A DNA stretch of 50,017 nt from Aequorivita todarodis (GCF_028561335.1 NZ_JAQQTG010000044.1:1-50017), one strand, 5' to 3'. Counted from the stretch's first letter, positions 25,905-34,691 are shown. Notes: generated by a model from the letters alone, not told the origin. Numbers and translations are program-made.

Positions 25905-27101
25905 ATGATTTTTCCAAAATTCCCCGACAATGAAAAAGAGCGAGTTGCCGAATTAAAGAAGTACAATTTACTCGATACCCTTTCCGAAAATGATTTTGAC
26001 AACATTACCGCCCTTGTTGCGGCAATTTGCGAAGTACCCATTTCATTGATCACCCTTTTGGACAGCGATCGGAATTTTTTCAAATCACACTTTGGCCTTG
26101 ATTTTAACCAGTCTCCGCGGAATATTTCGTTTTGCGGACACGCCATTTTGCAGGATGAAGAAATATTTATAGTAGAGGACGCAGCAAATGATTTGCGTTT
26201 TAAGGACAATCCGTTGGTTACCGAAGCGAACGCGCTATTTTATGCGGGCGTTCCTCTTGTGAACAGCAACGGTTTTAAACTCGGTACGCTTTGCGTTTTT
26301 GACCATAAGCCCAGAAAACTTACCGAGCTTCAAATTACATCGTTGAAAGCTTTGGGAAAACAAGTGGTTATCCTTTTTGAGCTTCGGAGAAAAAATAAAT
26401 TGTTGACAGAGTTTCAAAAAGAACTGCAACAGCGCAATGAAAGATTGGTAAAATTTGCACAAGTTGTCTCGCACGACTTGAAATCGCCATTGGCAAATAT
26501 TACCTCACTTACCCGAATGCTTCGCGAAGAAAATATCCAAACCCTTTCGGAAGATTCGGGTATGTATCTCAATTACATTGAAGAATCCTCTTTTTCGTTG
26601 AAAAACTACATCAACGGTATTTTGAAGTTTTACAAAACGGATGAATTGATTGATGCCCAAAAGGAGGACGTTCCGCTAAAACAGGTATTTGAGGAAATAA
26701 ATGAAATTTTGATAACGGACGATATAGTTTTTGAATATCCCACCGCTCCTGTTTTGCAAAATGTGAACAAGGCCGCACTTACCCAGATTTTCCTCAATTT
26801 GATTGACAATAGCCTGAAATACAATTTAAATCCACAGAGAATGGTGTCGGTAACATACACTGAAGAACCTGATTTTCACAAATTTTCGATCAAAGACAAT
26901 GGAATGGGCATAGACCTTGGCGTGCAGGAAGAAATATTCACTCTTTTTAAAACCACCGGCATTAAAGACAGGGATGGGAAAGAAGGGACTGGTATTGGGC
27001 TGGCAACGGTAAAAAGCTTGGTTTCAAAGCTCGGGGGAACCATTTCTTTGGATTCGGAACCCGGAAAAGGAAGTATCTTTACCTTTACCATTCAGAAATA
27101 G
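25905..27101 (+). CDS. Soluble GAF-domain sensor histidine kinase, tandem paralogue
   Basis: A 398-residue paralogue of the preceding kinase with the same architecture: GAF (about 5-155, again with SFCGHAIL), coiled coil, HisKA with SHDLKSPLANI, and HATPase boxes LNLIDNSLKYN, KDNGMGID and GTGIGLATVKSLV. The N-termini align without gaps (YNLLDTLSENDFDNITAL), so this is a tandem duplication. Divergence is spread through the GAF domain, which could let the two sense different ligands. The ATG at 25905 is 97 nt after the first gene. A possible promoter with TATATTTA at 25864-25871 suggests separate expression. Confidence 0.88.
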   Translation: MIFPKFPDNEKERVAELKKYNLLDTLSENDFDNITALVAAICEVPISLITLLDSDRNFFKSHFGLDFNQSPRNISFCGHAILQDEEIFIVEDAANDLRFKDNPLVTEANALFYAGVPLVNSNGFKLGTLCVFDHKPRKLTELQITSLKALGKQVVILFELRRKNKLLTEFQKELQQRNERLVKFAQVVSHDLKSPLANITSLTRMLREENIQTLSEDSGMYLNYIEESSFSLKNYINGILKFYKTDELIDAQKEDVPLKQVFEEINEILITDDIVFEYPTAPVLQNVNKAALTQIFLNLIDNSLKYNLNPQRMVSVTYTEEPDFHKFSIKDNGMGIDLGVQEEIFTLFKTTGIKDRDGKEGTGIGLATVKSLVSKLGGTISLDSEPGKGSIFTFTIQK

Positions 27102-27122
27102 CTGTAATTACGTTCCATTTTT

Positions 27123-27130
27123 TATCTTTG
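27123..27130 (+). promoter_or_regulatory. -7 element before the BatA-like gene
   Basis: TATCTTTG matches the -7 consensus exactly and is 16 nt before the ATG at 27147. A CTG instead of TTG occurs 18 nt upstream. It would start the five-gene unit that runs to about 31,020. Confidence 0.5.
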
Positions 27131-27146
27131 GCCAATATTTATAGGA

Positions 27147-29069
27147 ATGCAGTTCAAACACCCAGAAATTCTTTACGCCCTTTTCCTGCTGCTCATCCCC
27201 ATATTTATTCATCTTTTCCAACTTCGTCGTTTCCAAAAAGTAGATTTTACCAACGTCGCTTTCCTTAAAAAAGTGACCATCCAGACCCGAAAGAGTTCGC
27301 AACTCAAAAAGTGGCTTACGTTATTGATGCGTCTGCTCGCTTTGGCCTGTATCATTATTGCCTTTGCACAACCTTTCACCGCTTCCAAGACTGCTTTAAA
27401 CACTAAAAAGGAAACCGTCGTTTATATTGACAATTCCTTCAGTATGCAGGCCAAAGGCGCCAAGGGCCCAATGCTGGAACGCGCCTTACAGGATTTATTT
27501 GATAAAACGGGCGGCACGGAAAAACTGAGTTGGTTCACAAATAATTCGGAAAGAAAAAATGCCTCGCCACAGGATTTTAAAAATGAGGTGCTTTCAATCC
27601 AATATTCCCAGAGTCAGTTGACACCTTCGCAGGTTTTATTGAAGGCCAGACAACTCTTTTCCGATGAAAAAGATGCGGCGAAGCGTTTGGTGTATCTCTC
27701 AGATTTTCAACAAAAGGAAGCCTTTCCGGAAATTCCGAACAATTTAATTGTGGATGCCGTGCAACTGAAAGCCGTAAAGGCTTCAAATATCTCTATTGAC
27801 AGCGCGTATATTGCTTCAAAAAATGCTTCAACCACACAACTAAAAGTACAAGTTTCGAGGAGTGGCAATGAAACTTCGGAAGTACCTATTTCGCTTTTCA
27901 ACAAGGAAAAATTGATCGCCAAAACAGCGCTGGACATTTCAGGAAACACTACCGGAAATGTAACTTTTGACATTGACAATTCTGAAGAATTCATTGGAAA
28001 ACTGGAAATCAACGAGGCAAATCTTCCTTTTGACAACACACTTTTTTTCAGCATAAACAAACCCGGAAAAATAAAGGTCTTGGCCATTAACGAAGCCGAC
28101 GGCAACTTTCTGCAGCGACTTTTTGAAAAGGAGGAATTCCAGTTTACGCAGCAAACCTTCAAAACGTTGAACTACAATGAAATCCCCGACCAAAATTTCA
28201 TCGTGCTCAATGAGTTGAAGGAAATTCCCGCCTCGTTGGCAACCGCTCTAAAATCTTTTAGCGATGAAGGTGGCAGTGTACTTGTAATTCCTTCTACCGA
28301 AGTGGATCTGAACAGTTACAACAATTTTCTATTGACGATGTCATTGGGAACGCTTTCCGCTGAAACGGTTCAGGAAAAAAAGATCGCGAAAATTACGTTC
28401 TCCCATCCGTTGTTTAAAGATGTTTTTGAAAAGGAAGTGGCAAATTTTCAATATCCAAAGGTCAATTCTTTTTACAATATTTCAACAAACACAGCACCTG
28501 CAATTGGTTTTGAGGACAACAAGCCATTTTTGCTTCAAAAGAACAAGACATATCTGTTCACGGCGGCAATAAACAAAGAGAATTCCAACTTTCAAAATTC
28601 GCCTTTGGTCGTCCCCACGATTTATAATATGGCCCTGCAGAGTTTGCCCTTACCTCGCCTGTATTACACCATTGGACAGCAGAATTCCATTGCGGTTCCC
28701 GTAAAATTGGGGCCCGATGAAATACTGACCATTAAGGACAGTACGGAGCAGTTTATACCGCTTCAGCAAACAAAGGCCAATTATGTTTTAATGACAACTA
28801 CGGAAGAACCCGATAAAGCAGGAAATTATCAAATAGTGAAGAAAAACGAGTTTTTGGAAAATATAAGTTACAACTATTCCAGAGATGAAAGCGAATTGCA
28901 CTATCTGAATCCAGAAAATTGGGAAGGCGCGGAAGTCTATAAAACCGTGGACGATCTTTTTGATTCACTAGCCGATGCAAGTGCGATTAACAGTTTTTGG
29001 AAATGGTTTGCTATTTTTGCATTGCTCTTTTTACTTTTTGAAATGCTTATCTTAAAATTCTACAAATGA
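27147..29069 (+). CDS. BatA-domain membrane protein with VWA-like region
   Basis: A 640-residue membrane protein whose N-terminus is the BatA (aerotolerance) double-membrane domain: helices at about 7-23 and 53-72. A VWA-like domain follows, with the MIDAS-like start VVYIDNSFSM (D-x-S-x-S). A long extracytoplasmic beta-rich region leads to a C-terminal helix (about 615-635) ending LILKFYK. It is longer than a BatA protein, and no BatB/C/D genes are adjacent, so classic aerotolerance function is unproven. Its stop overlaps the start of the dihydroorotase-like gene (ATGA). Confidence 0.82.
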   Translation: MQFKHPEILYALFLLLIPIFIHLFQLRRFQKVDFTNVAFLKKVTIQTRKSSQLKKWLTLLMRLLALACIIIAFAQPFTASKTALNTKKETVVYIDNSFSMQAKGAKGPMLERALQDLFDKTGGTEKLSWFTNNSERKNASPQDFKNEVLSIQYSQSQLTPSQVLLKARQLFSDEKDAAKRLVYLSDFQQKEAFPEIPNNLIVDAVQLKAVKASNISIDSAYIASKNASTTQLKVQVSRSGNETSEVPISLFNKEKLIAKTALDISGNTTGNVTFDIDNSEEFIGKLEINEANLPFDNTLFFSINKPGKIKVLAINEADGNFLQRLFEKEEFQFTQQTFKTLNYNEIPDQNFIVLNELKEIPASLATALKSFSDEGGSVLVIPSTEVDLNSYNNFLLTMSLGTLSAETVQEKKIAKITFSHPLFKDVFEKEVANFQYPKVNSFYNISTNTAPAIGFEDNKPFLLQKNKTYLFTAAINKENSNFQNSPLVVPTIYNMALQSLPLPRLYYTIGQQNSIAVPVKLGPDEILTIKDSTEQFIPLQQTKANYVLMTTTEEPDKAGNYQIVKKNEFLENISYNYSRDESELHYLNPENWEGAEVYKTVDDLFDSLADASAINSFWKWFAIFALLFLLFEMLILKFYK

Positions 29070-30322
29070 AGATATTACTGAAATCTGCCACCATTGTTGA
29101 TGCTTCCGGCAAACATCATTTAAAGAAACGGGATGTTTTGATAGAAAATGGTAAAATTTCAAAAATTGCCGCAAGCATTCCTTCTTCCGAAAAGGTAAGG
29201 GAAATTTCCCTGAAAAATCTTCACATTTCGCAGGGTTGGTTTGACAGCAGTGTTTCCTTTGGAGAACCCGGTTTTGAAGAGCGGGAAACTATTGAAAACG
29301 GTTTAAGAACGGCAGCCCACAGTGGTTTTACCAGTGTTGCGGTAAATGCCAACAGTTTCCCGGTAACGGACAGCAAAGGCCATATAAAATTTCTGAAGAG
29401 CAAAGCCGAAGGAAATGCGGTGAGCCTCTACCCCATCGGCGCGCTTACCGTGGGAAGCAAAGGAACAGACCTCGCCGAACTGTACGATATGCAGAACGAG
29501 GGTGCGGTTTCTTTCTACGATTATAAAAACCCAATCGCGAACGCAAACTTGCTGAAAATAGCCCTACAATACACCCAGAATTTTGAGGGTTTGGTGCAAT
29601 CGTTTCCCTTTGAAAAATCTGTGGCGCGAAACGGCATGGTGAACGAGGAAGTTAACAGCACCCGATTGGGTTTAAAGGGAATTCCCGCACTTTCGGAAGA
29701 GCTCCAAATAATCCGCGATTTGTATATTCTTGAATATACGGGTGGCAAGCTTCACGTCCCGACCATTTCAACAAAAAAATCTGTAGAGTTGATTAGGGAC
29801 GCTAAGAAAAAGGGACTGAAAGTAACGTGCAGCGCTACCATTTTCAACCTTATTTTAACGGATGATGATCTGGAGGAATTTGACACGAACTATAAATTAC
29901 TTCCGCCGTTGCGGACAAAAGAAGATGCCAAAGCATTAATAAAAGGCCTGAAAGATGGCACCATTGACGGCATTACGAGCGACCACAACCCTATTGATGT
30001 GGAGCACAAAAAAACCGAATTTGAGCAGGCTTATTTTGGAAGCGTTGGTTTGGAAGCCTGTTTCGGGGCGCTCAACCAGATTTTGGAAATGGAGCAATCC
30101 GTCAATGCACTTACGGGCTTGAAGGAAACTTTCAAAATTCCTTCGGAAAAAATTGAGGAAGGAAACCGTGCCGAACTTACCCTTTTCAATCCTGATGAAA
30201 CTTGGGAATTTGCTGAAAAAGATATTCTTTCATCGTCTAAAAATGCGGCATTGCTCGGTTCGAAACTAAAAGGAAAACCTTACGGAATTCTGGCAAATAA
30301 CCAATTGGTACTGAACAGCTAA
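29066..30322 (+). CDS. Dihydroorotase-like protein, probably non-catalytic
   Basis: A 418-residue amidohydrolase-superfamily protein of the type I dihydroorotase group. The fold markers are intact: the N-terminal beta domain, the GFTSVAVNANSFP loop, PALSEELQIIRD and SDHNPIDVEHKKTEF. The metal site is not. The D-x-H-x-H motif reads DSSVS (60-64), the HVS motif histidine is Thr233, and the PHH motif is IFN (259-261); only Asp306 remains. Such pseudo-dihydroorotases (PyrC'/PyrX) are known as structural partners of aspartate transcarbamoylase, and this is the likely alternative to an enzyme. It overlaps its neighbours on both sides, implying tight coexpression with the BatA-like protein. Confidence 0.85.
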   Translation: MKILLKSATIVDASGKHHLKKRDVLIENGKISKIAASIPSSEKVREISLKNLHISQGWFDSSVSFGEPGFEERETIENGLRTAAHSGFTSVAVNANSFPVTDSKGHIKFLKSKAEGNAVSLYPIGALTVGSKGTDLAELYDMQNEGAVSFYDYKNPIANANLLKIALQYTQNFEGLVQSFPFEKSVARNGMVNEEVNSTRLGLKGIPALSEELQIIRDLYILEYTGGKLHVPTISTKKSVELIRDAKKKGLKVTCSATIFNLILTDDDLEEFDTNYKLLPPLRTKEDAKALIKGLKDGTIDGITSDHNPIDVEHKKTEFEQAYFGSVGLEACFGALNQILEMEQSVNALTGLKETFKIPSEKIEEGNRAELTLFNPDETWEFAEKDILSSSKNAALLGSKLKGKPYGILANNQLVLNS

Positions 30323-30642
30323 TGAAAAATATACCTGCCGGAAGAACGACTGCGCTTATTGCCTATGCCCCATTTGTGGGTTTTATGATTGCCTTTTTTA
30401 TAAACCGGGATGAGAATCACGACTTTGCCACGTGGCACATCAAAAATATGTTCGGGATAACCCTCATGTTCATCGTTTCCATGGTTATTCAATCGCAAAT
30501 AGACGTAACCGTTGGCGATGTTGTGTGGCTTATTTGCTTCTTGCTTTGGCTCTATTGCTGGGCGATGGCTTATTTCAACAAGAAAAAGGGCATTCCATTT
30601 TTAAGTGAGAAATTTCAGGAATGGTTTACTTTTTTAAATTAA
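30322..30642 (+). CDS. DUF4870-like membrane protein
   Basis: A 106-residue protein with three predicted helices (about 9-27, 44-62 and 66-86) and the conserved pattern H-x-K-x-x-F/G near residue 42 (WHIKNMFG), ending EKFQEWFTFLN. It resembles the DUF4870 family and its downstream neighbour. Its ATG shares one base with the preceding stop (TAATG). Function unknown. Confidence 0.75.
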   Translation: MKNIPAGRTTALIAYAPFVGFMIAFFINRDENHDFATWHIKNMFGITLMFIVSMVIQSQIDVTVGDVVWLICFLLWLYCWAMAYFNKKKGIPFLSEKFQEWFTFLN

Positions 30643-30693
30643 AGTATTGATTATCTTTAGCTTAAATAAACCACTAACCTAAAAACGAATAAA

Positions 30694-31017
30694 ATGGAAA
30701 CAACTACAGATAACGGCAAAACGGTTGCCATCATAGCCTACATTACACTTATTGGCTGGATTATCGCACTAATAATGAACAATGGAAATAAAACGGCTCT
30801 TGGCTCCTTCCACGTACGCCAATCTTTGGGCATTATGTGTGTGGGAGTGGTACTGAGTATCATTATAAGTTTTATTGGCATTTCTATACTGAGTTGGATT
30901 GTACAACTGGCCATATTGGTCTATTGGCTTTTGGGGTTGATTAGCGCGGTACAGGGCGAAATGAAACCCGTGCCGGTATTTGGCGAACAATTTCAAGAAT
31001 GGTTTAAGGGCATTTAA
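30694..31017 (+). CDS. DUF4870 family membrane protein
   Basis: A 107-residue protein with three hydrophobic segments (about 12-27, 44-66 and 68-88). HVRQSLG (46-52 region) and the end EQFQEWFKGI match the DUF4870 style and parallel the upstream gene, so these are paralogues. A -7-like TATCTTTA at 30652-30659 may give it a promoter of its own. A terminator follows. Confidence 0.78.
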   Translation: METTTDNGKTVAIIAYITLIGWIIALIMNNGNKTALGSFHVRQSLGIMCVGVVLSIIISFIGISILSWIVQLAILVYWLLGLISAVQGEMKPVPVFGEQFQEWFKGI

Positions 31018-31037
31018 TTTTTAATAATTTTTAACGG

Positions 31038-31080
31038 GACCTTTTAAGCTGAAACAGCTTCAGTTTAAAAGGTCTTGTTT
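31038..31080 (+). terminator. Terminator after the DUF4870 gene
   Basis: GACCTTTTAA and TTAAAAGGTC form a perfect 10-bp outer stem with a further CTG/CAG pair inside, followed by TTGTTT. Its trailing end runs into the -7 element of the next gene. Confidence 0.75.
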
Positions 31081-31087
31081 ATTTTTG
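31080..31087 (+). promoter_or_regulatory. -7 element of the carboxylesterase gene
   Basis: TATTTTTG matches the consensus exactly and starts at the end of the preceding terminator, so the upstream promoter half would lie inside the terminator's stem. The ATG at 31094 is only 6 nt downstream, which implies a nearly leaderless transcript. Confidence 0.5.
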
Positions 31088-31093
31088 CAGCCT

Positions 31094-31750
31094 ATGGAAA
31101 AACAGACCCTACTCTTGGAACACAATTATAGACCCGCGAAAGACCCAGCAGGCAAACCGCCGGCAATTATTATGCTGCACGGCTTTGGGAGCGATGAAAA
31201 TGATTTGTTTTCCTTTGCCAGCGAACTTCCGGAGAAATACGCAATCATTTCTTTAAAAGCTCCAATTCGTTTGGAACCTTACGGAAATGCTTGGTACAAC
31301 ATATATTTTGACAATGCGCAGGGTAAATTTAGCGATGATGAACAGGCCATTGCCTCCCGCGAATTGGTCTCAAAATGTATTGATGAAATTATTAAAAAAT
31401 ATAAAGTTGATGGAGAAAATATCACTTTGTTAGGCTTTAGCCAAGGTACTATTTTAAGTTTCGCCGTAGCGCTGAGCTATCCTAAAAAGGTTAAAAATGT
31501 AATCGGTTTGAGCGGTTATATAAACGAAGAAATCTTAAAAGAAGGATACGCCAAAAATGACTTCAGCAATCTTAATGTTTACACTTCCCACGGCAGTGTG
31601 GACCAAGTAATCCCTGTGCAATGGGCGCGGCGAACTGAGCCATTTCTGAAAAAACTGAACATAGACTGTAAATATTCGGAATTTCCAGTAGGTCACGGCG
31701 TTGCTCCACAGAATTTTCGGGAGTTGAAGGAGTGGTTGGGGAAACGGTAA
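31094..31750 (+). CDS. Phospholipase/carboxylesterase-type serine hydrolase
   Basis: A 218-residue cytosolic alpha/beta hydrolase of the phospholipase/carboxylesterase (YpfH-like) family. HGFGSDENDL (29-38) forms the oxyanion region, Ser116 is the nucleophile in GFSQG, and Asp170 (HGSVD) and His201 (GHG) complete the triad. I use the ATG at 31094, because the TTG three codons earlier is part of the -7 element. Substrate is probably a short-chain ester but is not proven. Confidence 0.88.
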   Translation: MEKQTLLLEHNYRPAKDPAGKPPAIIMLHGFGSDENDLFSFASELPEKYAIISLKAPIRLEPYGNAWYNIYFDNAQGKFSDDEQAIASRELVSKCIDEIIKKYKVDGENITLLGFSQGTILSFAVALSYPKKVKNVIGLSGYINEEILKEGYAKNDFSNLNVYTSHGSVDQVIPVQWARRTEPFLKKLNIDCKYSEFPVGHGVAPQNFRELKEWLGKR

Positions 31751-31758
31751 GTTTTTAG

Positions 31759-31889
31759 TTTTCAGTCGCAGTTTTCAGTCGCAGTATTCAGTCGCAGTTT
31801 TCAGTGGTTGTGGTCAATAAAAAAACCCCAATAACCCAATAACCCAATAACCCAATAACCCAATAACTTAATAACTTAATAACTTAATT
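31759..31889. repeat. Two tandem-repeat tracts between convergent genes
   Basis: First, three copies plus a partial of the 13-bp unit TTTTCAGTCGCAG (31,759-31,807, one variant base). Second, about five copies of AATAACCC followed by three or more of AATAACTT (31,829-31,889). The second tract overlaps the stop codon of the minus-strand gene at 31,884. Related AATAAC tracts occur at 15,560, 16,704 and, inverted, 42,757. Confidence 0.85.
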
Positions 31890-32378
31890 TGGATAAAGAA
31901 AGGATGCAATTGGTGTTAATTCCAGTTCGTTTTTATCGTTGAAATGGTATTCCAAAATCATTTCGCCCCAATATTTTCCATCGGTAAAATCTGCTTGTAT
32001 CCACTTGTGGTTCAGGAACTTCAGTTTGTTAATTTTCATATCGCCGTTCATTCCATCAAACGGCACCAATGGGTTGTTTCCCTTTTGCAAATTGAAATCA
32101 TAGATTTGGTCTGAAACCATTGCCTCAACATCTGCTGCCTCATAGCCCATTTTTTCCAAATAGGTCATTGCATTGTCATTTCCCAACAGGGTAAAATAAT
32201 TCAAATCACGGACCTGGTTCTGAAGTTTATCAATAGAATCCTGCGCCATTTGAATATTTGCCTCAAGATTTTCTATTCTGGATTCCTGCGATTCAAAAAT
32301 TTTCTTTTCATTCATATATTGATAAAAAATGAAAAGCATTGCAAAAAGAAAGAGGTACAAAAAAATTTTATTTCTCAT
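31884..32378 (-). CDS. Membrane-anchored coiled-coil protein, unknown function
   Basis: A 164-residue protein with an N-terminal membrane helix (about 4-20), a coiled coil (about 27-60, heptads in ESRIENLEANIQMAQDSIDK), and a compact C-terminal domain containing HKWIQADFTDGKYWGEM. It is probably exposed to the periplasm and homo-oligomeric. I recognise no named family. It follows the MBL hydrolase gene by 2 nt and is surely cotranscribed with it. The stop codon lies in an AATAACTT repeat tract. Confidence 0.72.
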   Translation of the reverse strand: MRNKIFLYLFLFAMLFIFYQYMNEKKIFESQESRIENLEANIQMAQDSIDKLQNQVRDLNYFTLLGNDNAMTYLEKMGYEAADVEAMVSDQIYDFNLQKGNNPLVPFDGMNGDMKINKLKFLNHKWIQADFTDGKYWGEMILEYHFNDKNELELTPIASFLYPN

Positions 32379-32380
32379 AA

Positions 32381-33157
32381 TTAAATCGTTATAGTAAGGG
32401 TATCATAGGCCAAATGGACGTTTTTCGGAAGCTTTTTTTCCACTTCTTCGTGAAAGCCCATCAAATGGCTAATGTGTGTGAAATATGTTTTTTCAGGCTT
32501 CACTTTTTCAACAAAATCAAGTGCTTCCGAGATATTAAAATGTGAATAATGCGGCGCTTCCCGAAGTGCGTTTATAACTAAAACCTTGGTTCCCTTCACT
32601 TTTAAAAGCTCTTCGTGCGAAATTGTTTTTACATCGGTCAAATATGTAAAATCCTCTACCCGGAACCCCAGCACAGGAAGGGTATCGTGCATGGCCTCAA
32701 TGGGTACTACCTTTTTCCCGCCAAGGGTAAATGGAGTGTCTTTGTCAATTTCAATTTCCTTAATATTTGGGGCACCGGGATATTTATTTACGGTAGCAAA
32801 AATATAGGCGAATCGTTCCCGGAGTGATTCAAAAACCCGCTTGTGGGCATAAAAGGGCATGATGCCCTGCATAAAATTAAAAGGGCGAATATCGTCCAAT
32901 CCCGCTGTGTGATCGCTATGTTCGTGGGTAAGCAGGATGCCATCCACTCTTGAAACATTCTCGCGCAACATTTGCTGCCTGAAATCGGGTCCGCAATCAA
33001 TTACATACGAAAAATCATCCCAACGCAATAAAACAGATACCCGCAAGCGTTTATCTTTAGGATCGGTGCTTAAACAAACTGGGTGATCACTGCCAATTAC
33101 GGGTATTCCCTGCGAAGTTCCGGTGCCGAGAAATGTAACACTGAATGTTGATTTCAT
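32381..33157 (-). CDS. PhnP-like metallo-beta-lactamase-fold hydrolase
   Basis: A 258-residue metallo-hydrolase with the zinc motif THEHSDH (His78, His80, Asp82, His83). Further markers are FLGTGTSQGIPV at the start, ALREAPHYSHFN and FTHISHLMGFH near the end. This resembles PhnP (cyclic phosphodiesterase) more than lactamases or RNase Z. No phosphonate genes are nearby, so the role is likely general phosphodiester or nucleotide hydrolysis. It is divergent from the gene at 33237 and heads a two-gene unit. Confidence 0.85.
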   Translation of the reverse strand: MKSTFSVTFLGTGTSQGIPVIGSDHPVCLSTDPKDKRLRVSVLLRWDDFSYVIDCGPDFRQQMLRENVSRVDGILLTHEHSDHTAGLDDIRPFNFMQGIMPFYAHKRVFESLRERFAYIFATVNKYPGAPNIKEIEIDKDTPFTLGGKKVVPIEAMHDTLPVLGFRVEDFTYLTDVKTISHEELLKVKGTKVLVINALREAPHYSHFNISEALDFVEKVKPEKTYFTHISHLMGFHEEVEKKLPKNVHLAYDTLTITI

Positions 33158-33182
33158 TCCAGCAAAAATACTGGTATTTTTT

Positions 33183-33211
33183 TTGTTTACCTATTGTAAT
33201 CGCTACCTTTG
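33183..33211 (+). promoter_or_regulatory. Promoter of the 484-residue protein gene
   Basis: TTG (33183-33185), an 18-nt spacer and a perfect TACCTTTG (33204-33211) precede the ATG at 33237 by 25 nt. A minus-strand TATTTTTG at 33163-33170 may serve the divergent MBL gene. Confidence 0.65.
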
Positions 33212-33236
33212 TTATATAAAAAAATAGAACGTTGCT

Positions 33237-34691
33237 ATGCCAGAAACCATAATAGGGGACAAGGAATTTGAGAATATTCCTTCCATAAAAAGCAAGGCTT
33301 TACGAATTAATCTGAACGAAAACATTTACGGCACTTTTGCCGAAATTGGAGCCGGACAGGAAACCGTACGGAATTTTTTTAGGGCCGGTGGCGCCTCTGG
33401 AACCATTGCCAAAACCATGTCTGCCTACGACAAGGATTTTAGCGACGCAATTTATGGAATAGAGGAAGACGGCAGATATGTAACCGAATCGAGGCTGCAA
33501 AAAATGCTCTCGCACGAGTTCGACCTGATTGAAGAACGCATAAACCGCGAAAAACACCCCAACAGACTTTTCTTTTCATACGCAAACACCGTTGCCACCA
33601 TTGACTTTGCCAAAAAATACAAAGGCCATGGTTGGGTGGGGATTCGCTATCAGATTGATCCGAAGGAACCGTATAATGAAATAACCCTCCATATCCGTTT
33701 TCACGAGAACGATGCGCAACTTCAGCAAATTACCTTAGGAACTTTGGGTGTTAACCTCATTTACGGCGCATATTACAAATACGACCAACCCAACAAATTG
33801 TTGCGATACCTTTACGATCATATCGATAAGGATAAAATTGAAATTGACACTATAAATTTTTCGGGGCCCCGTTTCGCAGATGTTGACAACAGATTGATGA
33901 GCCTTCAGCTGATCAAGAATGGCATGACGGATGCGGTTATGTTTGACCCCGAAGGCCACAACATACTCCCCGCAAGAATTCTGTATAAGAAAAACATATT
34001 GGCCCTCCGCGGAAGCTTTAGGCCGGTAACGAAGGTAAATATTGATATGTTTGAACGCTCCTATGAAATGTTTCTGAAGGAAAACAGGGTAGAAAAGGAT
34101 AGAACAGAGGTTATTTTTGAAATCACGCTTTCAAATCTTCGCGCTGAAGGTGAAATTGACGAGGAAGATTTTATGGACCGTGCCAGATTGCTCTGCTCTT
34201 TGGGCTATACGGTTATGATTTCAAATTTTCAGGAATATTATAAACTGGTTGAATATTTCTCAAGATATACCAAAATGCGCATGGGGCTTGCCATGGGCGT
34301 CAATAATTTAATAGATATTTTTGATGAAAAATACTATCGCCATTTGAGCGGGGGTATTTTGGAAGCCTTTGGAAAATTATTTTTTAAGGATTTGAAGGTT
34401 TACCTCTACCCTATGAAAGATCCAGAAACCGGGGAATACACTAACAGCGAAAATCTAAAAGTACATCCTCGAATGAAGGAACTGTATAAATTCTTCAAAT
34501 ACAACGGAAAGGTAGTGGACATCACAGATTACAATCCTGAAAATATGGAGATATTTTCACGTGAGGTTTTGTCAATGATAGAAAGCGGCGAGGAAGGCTG
34601 GGAAGAAATGTTGCCTCCCGGAGTTGCGGAAATTATTAAAGACAAGCGTCTTTTCAATTACAAACCAACACCCGCCAAAATAAGTAATTAA
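33237..34691 (+). CDS. Conserved 484-residue soluble protein of unknown function
   Basis: A 484-residue cytosolic protein without signal peptide or membrane helix. It begins with a well-ordered block (LNENIYGTFAEIGAGQETV, then FFRAGGASGTIAKTM near 45-60) and contains AMGVNNLIDIFDEKYY and GGILEAFGKLFFKDLKVY near 360-400. I remember homologues in several phyla carrying contradictory names such as TonB receptor or nicotinate-nucleotide adenylyltransferase. Neither fits: there is no barrel, plug or signal, and no H-x-G-H nucleotidyltransferase motif. Its stop overlaps the convergent bcp stop by 4 nt. Function is unknown. Confidence 0.8.
   Translation: MPETIIGDKEFENIPSIKSKALRINLNENIYGTFAEIGAGQETVRNFFRAGGASGTIAKTMSAYDKDFSDAIYGIEEDGRYVTESRLQKMLSHEFDLIEERINREKHPNRLFFSYANTVATIDFAKKYKGHGWVGIRYQIDPKEPYNEITLHIRFHENDAQLQQITLGTLGVNLIYGAYYKYDQPNKLLRYLYDHIDKDKIEIDTINFSGPRFADVDNRLMSLQLIKNGMTDAVMFDPEGHNILPARILYKKNILALRGSFRPVTKVNIDMFERSYEMFLKENRVEKDRTEVIFEITLSNLRAEGEIDEEDFMDRARLLCSLGYTVMISNFQEYYKLVEYFSRYTKMRMGLAMGVNNLIDIFDEKYYRHLSGGILEAFGKLFFKDLKVYLYPMKDPETGEYTNSENLKVHPRMKELYKFFKYNGKVVDITDYNPENMEIFSREVLSMIESGEEGWEEMLPPGVAEIIKDKRLFNYKPTPAKISN

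Noticed and set aside
27147-29069. Calling this a full Bat aerotolerance operon
   Set aside because: Only a BatA-type N-terminal domain is present; no BatB, BatC, BatD or MoxR-type ATPase gene is adjacent.
31759-31889. Tandem repeats considered as a CRISPR array
   Set aside because: Units are only 8 and 13 bp, are directly adjacent with no spacers, and there are no cas genes.
33237-34691. Calling the 484-residue protein a TonB receptor or an adenylyltransferase
   Set aside because: There is no signal peptide, plug or barrel pattern, and no H-x-G-H or related nucleotidyltransferase motif in the sequence.
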